Source: Micromonospora sp. WMMA1947
GTDB taxonomy: Bacteria > Actinomycetota > Actinomycetes > Mycobacteriales > Micromonosporaceae
Direction of reading: 5' to 3'
DNA length: 64,000 nt
NCBI RefSeq assembly: GCF_027497355.1
Contig: NZ_CP114909.1
Coordinates: 434,001-498,000, forward strand
The first letter of the stretch is position 1. Every line of letters starts with the position of its first letter. Position numbers and translations under genes: made by a program. Below, piece by piece: positions 44,129 to 52,464 of this stretch. The notes beneath the pieces are model-generated. The model was given only the letters and a program-made list of their open reading frames with translations. It was not told the origin of the DNA and did no database searches.

Positions 44129-47100
44129 TCAGTCCCGGTCGGTCAGCCGGCGGCGCAGCGTCAACTCGGTGCCCGCCTCGGTACGCGTCACGTCCATCTC
44201 CCCCAGCGCCTGGATCAGCGCCAGCCCGCGTCCCCGGAAACTCGACCCGCTCGACTCCCGCCAGCGTCCGCTGTCCCGGACGGTCGCGATGACCGTCCGG
44301 TCGGCGATCGTCACCTCGACCTCGATCGTCGGATCCACCGGGTCGACCGGGTGCTCGATCGCGTTCGCCGCCGCCTCGGAGACCGCCACGGTCAGGTCGA
44401 ACAGGTCGGTCTCGCCGACCTGGTGGGCGACGAGGAAGTCCTCCAGCCGCTTGCGCAGCACGCTGAGCCGGGTCGGGTCGGCGGGCAGGCGCAACGCGAA
44501 GCGGTTCAACTCGGCCGCTTCCAGCGCGAGCACCGCCACGTCGTCGTGCCGGGACCGCTCGGCCACCCGCGCCATGACCGCGTCGACCAGGTCCGCAACG
44601 TGCGCGGCGCGCGCCGTCGCGTCCGCCCGCAACTGGCCCAGCCCGGCGTCGATGCCCGCGGACCGGTCCTCGATCAGGCCGTCGGTGTAGAGCAGGAGCC
44701 GGTTGCCCGGGGCGAGCTCGCCTTCGGCGGCCGGGTAGACGGCGCCGGGAATCGCCCCGATCGGCGGTCCGAGGGCCCGATCGTGCAGGAACGCCACGTC
44801 GTCTCCTCGGATCAGCAGGGGTGAGGGATGACCCGCGCTGGCGTACCGGATGCGGCCGGTGCGCGGGGAGAAGCCGAGGCAGACCACTGTGGCGAAGGAG
44901 CCGCTGCCGGCGGAGTGGACCAGCCGGTTGAGCCGGGTCAGCGCCTCGCCCGGGTCGTAGCCCTCCATGACGTACGCCCGCAGCGCGTTGCGGAGCTGGC
45001 CCATCGCCGCGGCGGCCCGCACGCCCTTGCCCACCACGTCGCCGATGACCAGCACCAGGTCGTCGTCGGCGGTGGCCATCACGTCGTACCAGTCGCCGCC
45101 GACCTCCACGTCGGCGCTGCCGGGCAGGTAGCGGCTGGCCACCACCGCGCCGGGCAACTGCGGCAGCGTACGCGGCAGCAGGCTGTGCTGAAGCGTGGTC
45201 GCGATGTGGTGTTCGGCCTCGTAGAGCTGGGCGTTCTCCAGCCGTACGCCGATCAGCCGGGCCAGTTGGGCCAGCGCCGCCTCCTCGGTGCCGCCACCCT
45301 CGCGGCGCCACACCCGCAGCTCGCCGAGCTGCTCGCCGGACGTGCCGGTGAGCGGCAGCACCACTGTCGGCTCGGCGGGCAGGTCACCACCGGCGTCCTC
45401 CTCGTGGCGGGCCCCGGTGGCGGAGACCCGGACCCGTCCGGCCTCGGCCAGGCGCAGCGCGTGCCGGGCCGCCACCCGCACCACCTCGGCGGTGGACCGG
45501 GCGGTGTTGATCTCCACGGCCGCGTCGGCGAGCGCCCGCAGCCGGCGGATGATCTGCCCGCGCAACTGGCCCAGTTCGACGTTGGCCCGCACCCGCGCCA
45601 CCAGCTCCTGGCTGGAGAAGGGCTTGGTCAGGTAGTCGTCCGCGCCGGTGGACAGGCCGGCGACCTCCTCGGCGGCACCGGCCCGCGCCGAGAGCAGCAC
45701 GATCGGCACGTGCCGGGTGGCCGGTTCGGCACGCAGCGCGGCGACCAGCCCGAAGCCGTCCAGCCGGGGCATCATCACGTCGGTCAGCACCAGGTCGAAC
45801 GGGGTCTCGACGGCCAGCCGCAGCGCCTCCACGCCGTCCGGCACGGCCACCACCTCGTACGCCGGGGAGAGCAGCCGGACGACGTGCTCGCGCAGGTCGG
45901 GGTTGTCGTCGGCGAACAGGATGCGGCCGGAACCGCCGGGCGAGCCGGACGGCTCCGGCAGCCCGGTCGGACGGGCCACCTCGTCGGTCCAGAGCGCCGT
46001 CTCGGCGACGTAGAGGCGGGCCTGCTCCGATTCGCTCAGCGGCACCGGGGACAGGGCGGCCACCCGGTCGGCGGGCAGGTGCGCGTACCCGAAGGGCATG
46101 GTCACGGTGAACGTGGTGCCCCGGTCGACGACGCTGTGCGCGGTCACCGTGCCGCCGTGCATCTCGACCAGCTCGCGGACCAGGGCGAGCCCGATCCCGG
46201 TGCCCTCGTGGGTCCGCGAGCGGGCACCGGCGACCCGGTGGAACCGCTCGAAGACCTGCGGCAGCTCCTCCGGCGCGATGCCGACGCCGGTGTCCGTCAC
46301 CTCCAGGACGGCGGCGCCGTCGGCCGCGCGGACCCGGACCCGGATCTCGCCGTCGAAGGTGAACTTGACCGCGTTGGACACCAGGTTGAGGACGATCTTC
46401 TCCCACATGTCCCGGTCGACGTAGACCGGCGCGGGCAGCGGCGGGCAGTCCACCACCAGGCGCAGCCCGGCCCGCTCGGTGGCCGAGCGGAACGTGCTGG
46501 CCAGCCGGGAGGTGTAGTCGGACAGGTCGGTGGGCTGGTAGCGGGCGGCCAGCCGGCCGGACTCCAGCCGGGAGAAGTCGAGCACCGTGTTGACCAGCTT
46601 GAGCAGGCGCAGCCCGTTGCGGTGCATGACGGTGAGCCGGTCGAGGTACCGCTCGGGCAGTTCCCGGTCGGCGAGCATCTCCTCCAGCGGCCCGAGGACC
46701 AGCGTGAGCGGGGTACGGAACTCGTGGCTGACGTTGGCGAAGAAGCTGGTCTTGGCGCGGTCCAGCGCGGCCAGCTCGGCGGCGCGGGCGCGTTCCTGCT
46801 CGTACGCCCGCTGCTTGCCCACCGCCCGGGACACCTGCGCGGCGACCAGGTCGACGAAGTCGCGGTAGTCGGCGGCGAACGGCAGCCGCCGGGACACTCC
46901 GAGCAGCAGCACGCCGGCCGGCTCGTTCGTGGCGGTCAGCGGCAGCAGGAGCGCCTGGTCGGCGGCGTCCGGCGGCACCGCGCCGGGCAGGTCGGCGGTG
47001 GCGATCCAGCGCGGCGCGGTCAGCGGCTCGTCGTCGGGCAGCCCGGGCGGCGGGCCAGCGACGGTGTCCGGCTCCACGCCCGAACAGCCGGCCGGCACCA

Positions 47101-47797
47101 GCGACCCGGTCTCGTCGGAGAACCAGACCGCGCTGAACGGCACGTCGGCGCGGTGGGCGTCGAGCACCCGGGTGACGGCCCGGCCCAGTTCGAGCATGCC
47201 GGGTACGTCGCCCAGCTCGTTGCCCAGCTCGGCGAGGACACGCAGCCGGCGTTCGCCGAGCACCCGGCCGGTGGTCTCGTTGACGAAGCAGAAGATCCCG
47301 CTGACGGTGCCGTCGGCGTCGCGGATCGGGTCGTACGAGACGTCGAAGTAGACGTCCTCCAGGAACCCGTGCCGGTTGATCACGAAGGGGTGGTTCTCAC
47401 CCCGGTACGGCACGCCGGTGCGGCGCACGGCGTCGAGCAGCGGGCCGAGCACGTCCCAGGTCTCGGCCCAGTGCCGGCGTGCGGCCTGGCCGATCACGGC
47501 GGGGTGCTTGTCGCCGATGGTCGGCCGGTAGGCGTCGTTGTAGAAGGCCAGATGGTCTTCGCCCCAGAACACCACCATCTGGGCGCGGGACGACAGCATG
47601 GTGCTCACCGCGTGGCAGAGCGCCGCGGGCCAGCGGTCCGGGCTGCCGAGGGCGGTGGTGGACCAGTCGAAGGCGCGCAGCCGCTCGCCCATCTCGCCGC
47701 CGGCTGCGAACGCCGCGGCGAGCAGCGGCGACAGTGACGCCTCGCCGGCCGCCGGGGACGAACGACTGTCGCCCCCGCCCCCCTGGGCCGAGCCCAT
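44129..47797 (-). CDS. hybrid sensor histidine kinase with REC, PP2C (SpoIIE-like) and anti-sigma-type ATPase domains
   Basis: This 1222-residue protein combines many signalling domains. PAS (~30-180) and GAF (~190-330) are followed by HisKA with H358 (NVSHEFRTP), HATPase_c (DTGVGI, GTGIGLALV) and a receiver with D673 (LTDVMMPRLDG). A second GAF-like region (~750-880), a PP2C/SpoIIE domain (GGDWYDV, SRHDDVAVL) and a C-terminal RsbW-like ATPase (SEAAANAIEHPV) follow. The ATG at 47797 has GGGAGG 4 nt upstream; a GTG at 47842 is in frame but less supported. The mix suggests a single protein linking phosphorelay and sigma-factor partner switching. Interaction with the nearby STAS protein is inferred. 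Confidence 0.93.
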   Translation of the reverse strand: MGSAQGGGGDSRSSPAAGEASLSPLLAAAFAAGGEMGERLRAFDWSTTALGSPDRWPAALCHAVSTMLSSRAQMVVFWGEDHLAFYNDAYRPTIGDKHPAVIGQAARRHWAETWDVLGPLLDAVRRTGVPYRGENHPFVINRHGFLEDVYFDVSYDPIRDADGTVSGIFCFVNETTGRVLGERRLRVLAELGNELGDVPGMLELGRAVTRVLDAHRADVPFSAVWFSDETGSLVPAGCSGVEPDTVAGPPPGLPDDEPLTAPRWIATADLPGAVPPDAADQALLLPLTATNEPAGVLLLGVSRRLPFAADYRDFVDLVAAQVSRAVGKQRAYEQERARAAELAALDRAKTSFFANVSHEFRTPLTLVLGPLEEMLADRELPERYLDRLTVMHRNGLRLLKLVNTVLDFSRLESGRLAARYQPTDLSDYTSRLASTFRSATERAGLRLVVDCPPLPAPVYVDRDMWEKIVLNLVSNAVKFTFDGEIRVRVRAADGAAVLEVTDTGVGIAPEELPQVFERFHRVAGARSRTHEGTGIGLALVRELVEMHGGTVTAHSVVDRGTTFTVTMPFGYAHLPADRVAALSPVPLSESEQARLYVAETALWTDEVARPTGLPEPSGSPGGSGRILFADDNPDLREHVVRLLSPAYEVVAVPDGVEALRLAVETPFDLVLTDVMMPRLDGFGLVAALRAEPATRHVPIVLLSARAGAAEEVAGLSTGADDYLTKPFSSQELVARVRANVELGQLRGQIIRRLRALADAAVEINTARSTAEVVRVAARHALRLAEAGRVRVSATGARHEEDAGGDLPAEPTVVLPLTGTSGEQLGELRVWRREGGGTEEAALAQLARLIGVRLENAQLYEAEHHIATTLQHSLLPRTLPQLPGAVVASRYLPGSADVEVGGDWYDVMATADDDLVLVIGDVVGKGVRAAAAMGQLRNALRAYVMEGYDPGEALTRLNRLVHSAGSGSFATVVCLGFSPRTGRIRYASAGHPSPLLIRGDDVAFLHDRALGPPIGAIPGAVYPAAEGELAPGNRLLLYTDGLIEDRSAGIDAGLGQLRADATARAAHVADLVDAVMARVAERSRHDDVAVLALEAAELNRFALRLPADPTRLSVLRKRLEDFLVAHQVGETDLFDLTVAVSEAAANAIEHPVDPVDPTIEVEVTIADRTVIATVRDSGRWRESSGSSFRGRGLALIQALGEMDVTRTEAGTELTLRRRLTDRD

Positions 47798-47824
47798 GCA
47801 GCCTCCCGCTCCGGCCATGATCAC

Positions 47825-47852
47825 GACGGTCGGCGCTGTCACGCCGACCGTC
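47825..47852. promoter_or_regulatory. perfect inverted repeat upstream of the hybrid kinase
   Basis: gacggtcggcg and cgccgaccgtc are perfect 11-bp arms around ctgtca, 28 bp upstream of the kinase ATG. It could be an operator or a leader hairpin. An in-frame GTG lies at its edge, which argues for the downstream ATG as the start. Confidence 0.55.
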
Positions 47853-48004
47853 CCCGCCTACTACCCCGACGGACGAGCAACGTAACGCACCCGCACCGTT
47901 CGACGCTGCTTACCTGCGTCTCATCCTGGCGTAACCGACGGTCCGGGGCGACTCGGGCGGTCCTCGCCTGGTCGGCGGGACCACCGATTCGGCTGTCCGC
48001 GCAC

Positions 48005-48715
48005 CTACGAAACGCGGGTGTGTGATCTAGCCGACATCGCGGCCCGGACCAGCGCGGCCACCGGCCGCGGGTCGGTCTCGTTCTCCGGATGCCACTGCAC
48101 GCCGAGCACGAAGCGCCGGGCCGGATCCTCCACCGCCTCGATCACCCCGTCGTCGGCCCAGCCGGTGACCGCGAGGCCGCCGGGGTCGGCCACCGCCTGA
48201 TGGTGGTACGAGTTGACCCGGTCCACCCCGGCCATCACCTCGGCGGCCCGGCTGCCGGCGGCGAAGCGCACCGGATGCGCGCCGTACACGCCCGGCGCGG
48301 GACGGTGCCCTTCGTGCCCGACCACGTCCGGCAGGTGCTGGTGCAGCAGCCCGCCGTACGCCACGGCGAGCAGTTGCATCCCCCGGCACACGCCCAGCAC
48401 CGGCAGGTCGGCGGCGAGCGCGGCGGTCAGCAGCGTCGCCTCCCCGGCGTCGCGCTCCGGCCGGCTCTCGGTACGCGGGTCCGGCGGCTCGCCGTACCGC
48501 TCCGGGCCGACGTCCGCGCCGCCGGCCAGCAGCAGCCCGTCCAGCAGCCCCAGCACGTCCGCGTCGGCGTCGTCCGGGGGCAGCACCACGGCCCGGCCGC
48601 CCGCCTCGGTGACCGACCGGACGTACGCGTGCGGCACGAGCGTCGCCGGCACGTCCCGCCACACCGCCCAGCCGGCCGGCTCGACGTACGCGGTGATGCC
48701 GATGACCGGCCTCAC
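48005..48715 (-). CDS. gamma-glutamyl-GABA hydrolase-like class I amidohydrolase
   Basis: The 236-residue protein is a class I glutamine-amidotransferase-fold hydrolase like PuuD. It has the catalytic nucleophile C110 in LGVCRGMQLLA and the catalytic His in VQWHPE. PuuD releases GABA from gamma-glutamyl-GABA. It lies in the same direction and just downstream of an SDR, an aldehyde dehydrogenase and a glutamine synthetase-like ligase, so it likely removes the glutamyl group at the end of this pathway. The exact substrate is inferred. Confidence 0.9.
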   Translation of the reverse strand: MRPVIGITAYVEPAGWAVWRDVPATLVPHAYVRSVTEAGGRAVVLPPDDADADVLGLLDGLLLAGGADVGPERYGEPPDPRTESRPERDAGEATLLTAALAADLPVLGVCRGMQLLAVAYGGLLHQHLPDVVGHEGHRPAPGVYGAHPVRFAAGSRAAEVMAGVDRVNSYHHQAVADPGGLAVTGWADDGVIEAVEDPARRFVLGVQWHPENETDPRPVAALVRAAMSARSHTRVS

Positions 48716-48770
48716 TGTGCCGGCCCGGTTCGCGACTGCGGGGCTCGCAAGATCGGCTCACTCCTCGCGC

Positions 48771-49547
48771 TCACAGGGGTGTCACGTAGGCACCGGTGAT
48801 GCCGCCGTCGACGACGAACTGCGCGGCGGTCATGAACGACGCGTCGTCGCTGGCGAGGAACGCCACCGCGGCGGCGATCTCGGTGGGATCGCCGAACCGG
48901 CCCATCGGCACATGCACCAGCCGCCGGGCCGCCCGCTCCGGGTCCTTGGCGAACAACTCCAGCAGCAGCGGCGTCGCCACCGGCCCGGGGCACAGCGCGT
49001 TCACCCGGATGCCCTCGCGGGCGAACTGCACGCCCAGCTCCCGGGTCATCGCCAGCACCCCGCCCTTGCTCGCCGTGTACGCGATCTGCGACGTCGCCGC
49101 GCCCATCAGCGCCACGAACGAGGCGGTGTTGATGATCGAGCCCTTGCCCTGCCGGCGCATGTGCGGGATGACGTACTTGCAGCACAGGTAGACGCTCGTG
49201 GTGTTCACCCGCAGCACCCGTTCCCAGGCGTCCAGGCCGGTCTCCAGGATGGAGTCGTCGTCCGGCGGCGAGATGCCGGCGTTGTGGAACGACACGTCCA
49301 CCCGGCCGTGCCGCTGCACCACCCCGTCGAACAGGTCGCGCACCGCCGTCTCGTCGGCTACGTCGGCGGCCACGAACTCGCCGTCCACCTCCTGCGCGGC
49401 CCGGGTGCCGGCGTCGGCGTCGATGTCCACGCACACCACCCGCGCGCCCTCGGCGGCGAAACGCCGTACGGTGGCCAGCCCGATGCCGCTGCCGGCGCCG
49501 GTCACGACCGCCACCCGGTCGGAAAGCCGTCCCTGCACTGTGATCAC
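48771..49547 (-). CDS. short-chain dehydrogenase/reductase
   Basis: This 258-residue SDR has the TGAGSGIG nucleotide motif, the NAG motif (HNAGISPPD) and the catalytic Ser-Tyr-Lys (SFVALMG...YTASK). Its GTG overlaps the stop of the upstream aldehyde dehydrogenase (GTGA), indicating translational coupling. Its place between the aldehyde dehydrogenase and the amidohydrolase suggests it oxidises an alcohol on a gamma-glutamylated amine, for example gamma-glutamyl-ethanolamide. This is an inference from gene order. Confidence 0.9.
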   Translation of the reverse strand: MITVQGRLSDRVAVVTGAGSGIGLATVRRFAAEGARVVCVDIDADAGTRAAQEVDGEFVAADVADETAVRDLFDGVVQRHGRVDVSFHNAGISPPDDDSILETGLDAWERVLRVNTTSVYLCCKYVIPHMRRQGKGSIINTASFVALMGAATSQIAYTASKGGVLAMTRELGVQFAREGIRVNALCPGPVATPLLLELFAKDPERAARRLVHVPMGRFGDPTEIAAAVAFLASDDASFMTAAQFVVDGGITGAYVTPL

Positions 49548-50905
49548 TCCTCGGTGCCGATGAACACGTTCTTGACGTCGGTGAAGGCGTGCAGCGCGTC
49601 CGGACCCAGCTCCCGGCCCAGGCCGGAGCGTTTCATCCCGCCGAACGGTGTCCAGTAGCGCACCGAGGAGTGCGAGTTGACGCTGAGGTTGCCGGCCTCG
49701 ACAGCGCGCGCCACCCGCACCGCGCGGCCCACGTCCCGGGTCCAGATCGAGCCGGAGAGGCCGTACTCGGTGTCGTTGGCGAGCCGGATCGCGTCCGCCT
49801 CGTCGTCGAACGGCAGCACCGAGACGACGGGGCCGAAGACCTCCTCCCGCCAGTGCCGATCCGCCGGGGAGCCGGCGAGCAGCACCGTCGGGGCGTACCA
49901 GAAGCCGGGGCCGTCGGGGCACGAGCCGGTGAACGCGACGTCCGCGCCGTCGACGTACCCGGCGACCCGGTCCCGGTGCGCGGCGGAGATCAGCGGGCCC
50001 ATCTCGGCCGTGTCCCGGGCCGGGTCCTCCACCCGCACCGCCCGTACGGCCGGTTCGAACAGTTCCAGGAAACGGTCGTACACCCGGCGCTGGACCAGGA
50101 TCCGGGAGCGGGCGCAGCAGTCCTGGCCGGCGTTGTCGAAGACCGCGTACGGCGCGGTGGCCGCCGCCTTCTCCAGGTCCGCGTCGGCGAAGACGATGTT
50201 CGCCGACTTGCCGCCCAGCTCCAGCGTCACCCGTTTCACCTGGGCCGCACAGCCGGCCATGATCCGGGTGCCGACCTCGGTCGAGCCGGTGAAGCAGATC
50301 TTGCGGACCGCCGGGTGGGTGACGAACCGTTCGCCGACCACGCTGCCCTGGCCGGGCAGCACGGTGAAGACACCCTCGGGCAGGCCGGCGTCGCGGGCCA
50401 GTTCGGCCAGGCGCAACGCGGTCAGCGGGGTCAACTCGGCCGGCTTCAGCACCACCGTGTTGCCGGCGGCCAGCGCCGGGGCGAACCCCCAGCCGGCGAT
50501 CGGCATGGGGAAGTTCCACGGCACGATCACGCCGACCACGCCCAGCGGCTCGTGGAACGTGACGTCGAGCCCGCCGGGCACCGGGATCTGGTGGCCGGTC
50601 AGCCGTTCCGGCGCGCCCGCGTAGTAGTCGAGCACGTCGCGGACGTTGCTCGCCTCCCAGCGCGCGTTGCCGATGGTGTGCCCGGCGTTGCGTACCTCGA
50701 GGAGCGCCAGCTCCTCCAGGTGCGCGTCGACCTGGGCCGCGAACCGCCGCAGCAGCCGCCCCCGATCCCCCGGCGCCACCCGACGCCACGTCTCGAACGC
50801 CGCAGAAGCCCGCGAGACAGCAGCGTCCACGTCGTCAACGGAACACCCCGGAACAACTCCGATCCCGACCCCGTCGACAGGCGAAATCACCTCACCCACG
50901 CGCAC
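49544..50905 (-). CDS. aldehyde dehydrogenase
   Basis: The 453-residue NAD(P)-dependent aldehyde dehydrogenase has the general base E229 (LELGGKSANIV) and the nucleophile C263 (NAGQDCCARSR). The PW-NFP motif (VGVIVPWNFPMP) and the substrate and cofactor motifs match the family. It resembles PuuC and betaine/amino-aldehyde dehydrogenases. It lies downstream of the glutamine synthetase-like ligase gene with a REP-like palindrome between them, and its stop overlaps the SDR gene. The likely substrate is a gamma-glutamylated aldehyde. Confidence 0.93.
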   Translation of the reverse strand: MRVGEVISPVDGVGIGVVPGCSVDDVDAAVSRASAAFETWRRVAPGDRGRLLRRFAAQVDAHLEELALLEVRNAGHTIGNARWEASNVRDVLDYYAGAPERLTGHQIPVPGGLDVTFHEPLGVVGVIVPWNFPMPIAGWGFAPALAAGNTVVLKPAELTPLTALRLAELARDAGLPEGVFTVLPGQGSVVGERFVTHPAVRKICFTGSTEVGTRIMAGCAAQVKRVTLELGGKSANIVFADADLEKAAATAPYAVFDNAGQDCCARSRILVQRRVYDRFLELFEPAVRAVRVEDPARDTAEMGPLISAAHRDRVAGYVDGADVAFTGSCPDGPGFWYAPTVLLAGSPADRHWREEVFGPVVSVLPFDDEADAIRLANDTEYGLSGSIWTRDVGRAVRVARAVEAGNLSVNSHSSVRYWTPFGGMKRSGLGRELGPDALHAFTDVKNVFIGTEE

Positions 50906-50920
50906 CCCTCCCCTTCTCCC

Positions 50921-50995
50921 CGCCGATCTTGCAGTTGCTGCCCCGGCAAAAGCCGCACAACACCCCGACCGGGGGCCGCAAGTGCAAGATCGGCG
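50921..50995. repeat. REP-like palindrome between the ligase and aldehyde dehydrogenase genes
   Basis: An 18-bp arm (cgccgatcttgcagttgc, 50921-50938) is matched by its complement at 50978-50995 with one mismatch, across a 39-nt loop. The core cgatcttgcagttg differs from the core of the 9823 element at only 2 of 14 bases, so both belong to one repeat family. Confidence 0.8.
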
Positions 50996-51013
50996 CGGAA
51001 ACTGGGGGTGGGG

Positions 51014-52378
51014 TCAGAGGCGTTCGAAGCCACGTACCAGCTCCCAGTCGGTCACCGCGGCGTCGAAGGCGGCCAGCTCGACCTTCGCCTGGTTGGCGTA
51101 GTGGTCGGCCACCTCGTCGCCGAACGCCGTCCGGGCCACCTCGGAGCGCTGCCACAGCTCCAGCGCGTCACGCAGCGTGGTGGGCACCCGCTCGGCGTCC
51201 GGGTCGTCGTACGCGTTGCCGGTGCACTCGTCCGCCAGCTCCAGTTCGTTCTCGATCCCGTGCACCGCCCCGGCCACCAGCGCGGCGATCGCCAGGTACG
51301 GGTTGACGTCGGCCCCCGGCACCCGGTTCTCCACCCGCATCCCCTGCCCGTGCCCGACCAGCCGCAGCGCACAGGTGCGGTTGTCGGTGCCCCAGCGCAA
51401 CGCGGTCGGCGCGAACGAGCCGGGCTGGTAGCGCTTGTAGGAGTTGATGTTCGGCGCGAAGAACAGGCTGAACTCGCGCATCGTGGCGAGCAACCCGGCC
51501 AGCACCCGCTGCCCGGTGACGCTCAGATGCGCCGGCCCGTCCCCCAGCATCGCCGACGAGCCGGAGGCGTCGCGCAGCGAGAAGTGGATGTGGCAGGAGT
51601 TGCCCTCCCGCTCGTTCGGCTTGGCCATGAACGTGATCGCCATGCCCTCCTGGGCGGCGATCTCCTTCGCGCCGTTCTTGTAGATGACATGGTGGTCGGC
51701 GCAGCGCACCGCCTCGTCGTACCGGAAGGCGATCTCGTGCTGGCCGAGGTTGCACTCGCCCTTCGCGCTCTCCGGGGTGAGCCCGGCGCCGGCCATCTCG
51801 GTGCGGATGCGGCGCAGCAGCGGCTCGACCCGGGCGGTACCGAGCAGCGAGTAGTCCACGTTGTACTGGTTGGCCGGCGTCAGGTCGCGGTAGCCGCGCT
51901 GCCACGCCTCCTCGTACGAGTCGCGGTAGAGCACGAACTCCAACTCGGTGCCCGCGTACGCGGTCAGCCCGTGCGCGGCCAGCCGGTCGAGCTGGCGGCG
52001 CAGGATCTGCCGGGGCGAGGCGACCACCGGGCCGGAGCCGTCCAGCCACTCCAGGTCGGCCAGCAGCAGCGCGGACCCGGGCTGCCACGGCATCCGGCGC
52101 AGCGTGTCCAGGTCGGGGCGCATGGCGAAGTCGCCGTAGCCGCGTTCCCAGCTCGACATCGCGTACCCGTCGACGGTGTTCATGTCGACGTCCACCGCGA
52201 GCAGGTAGTTGCAGCCCTCGCTGCCGTGCGAGACCACCTGGTCGAGGAAGTAGGGCGCGTGGAACCGCTTGCCCTGCAGTCGGCCCTGCATGTCGGTGAG
52301 CGCGAGCACCACCGTGTCGATCTCACCCTCGGCGACGGCGACCCGCAACTGTTCCAGCGAGAGCGGCGTTTGCTTCAT
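51014..52378 (-). CDS. glutamine synthetase-like gamma-glutamyl-amine ligase
   Basis: This 454-residue protein is a GS-family ligase of the PuuA/GlnA3-GlnA4 type rather than a classical GS: the family segments DMQGRLQGKRF, AGTELEFVLY, GECNLGQHEIAFRY and SCHIHFSLRDASG are clear. PuuA attaches glutamate to putrescine; GlnA4 in Streptomyces glutamylates ethanolamine. The downstream genes fit a matching degradation route. GGAGG lies 6 nt before the ATG. Which amine is used cannot be read from sequence. Confidence 0.9.
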   Translation of the reverse strand: MKQTPLSLEQLRVAVAEGEIDTVVLALTDMQGRLQGKRFHAPYFLDQVVSHGSEGCNYLLAVDVDMNTVDGYAMSSWERGYGDFAMRPDLDTLRRMPWQPGSALLLADLEWLDGSGPVVASPRQILRRQLDRLAAHGLTAYAGTELEFVLYRDSYEEAWQRGYRDLTPANQYNVDYSLLGTARVEPLLRRIRTEMAGAGLTPESAKGECNLGQHEIAFRYDEAVRCADHHVIYKNGAKEIAAQEGMAITFMAKPNEREGNSCHIHFSLRDASGSSAMLGDGPAHLSVTGQRVLAGLLATMREFSLFFAPNINSYKRYQPGSFAPTALRWGTDNRTCALRLVGHGQGMRVENRVPGADVNPYLAIAALVAGAVHGIENELELADECTGNAYDDPDAERVPTTLRDALELWQRSEVARTAFGDEVADHYANQAKVELAAFDAAVTDWELVRGFERL

Positions 52379-52464
52379 CAGGGGCCTCCATCACCAAGGT
52401 CTACTGGCAAACCGGATCACCGTCAATGCCCCGGCGAGGCCGGTGGCGAAACCGAGGAGCGCAG

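Noticed and set aside
44828..47737. 969-residue plus-strand frame opposite the hybrid kinase
   Set aside because: Residue use is typical of antisense frames (Gly/Arg/His/Gln-rich), with no domain, and the minus-strand kinase has all its motifs.
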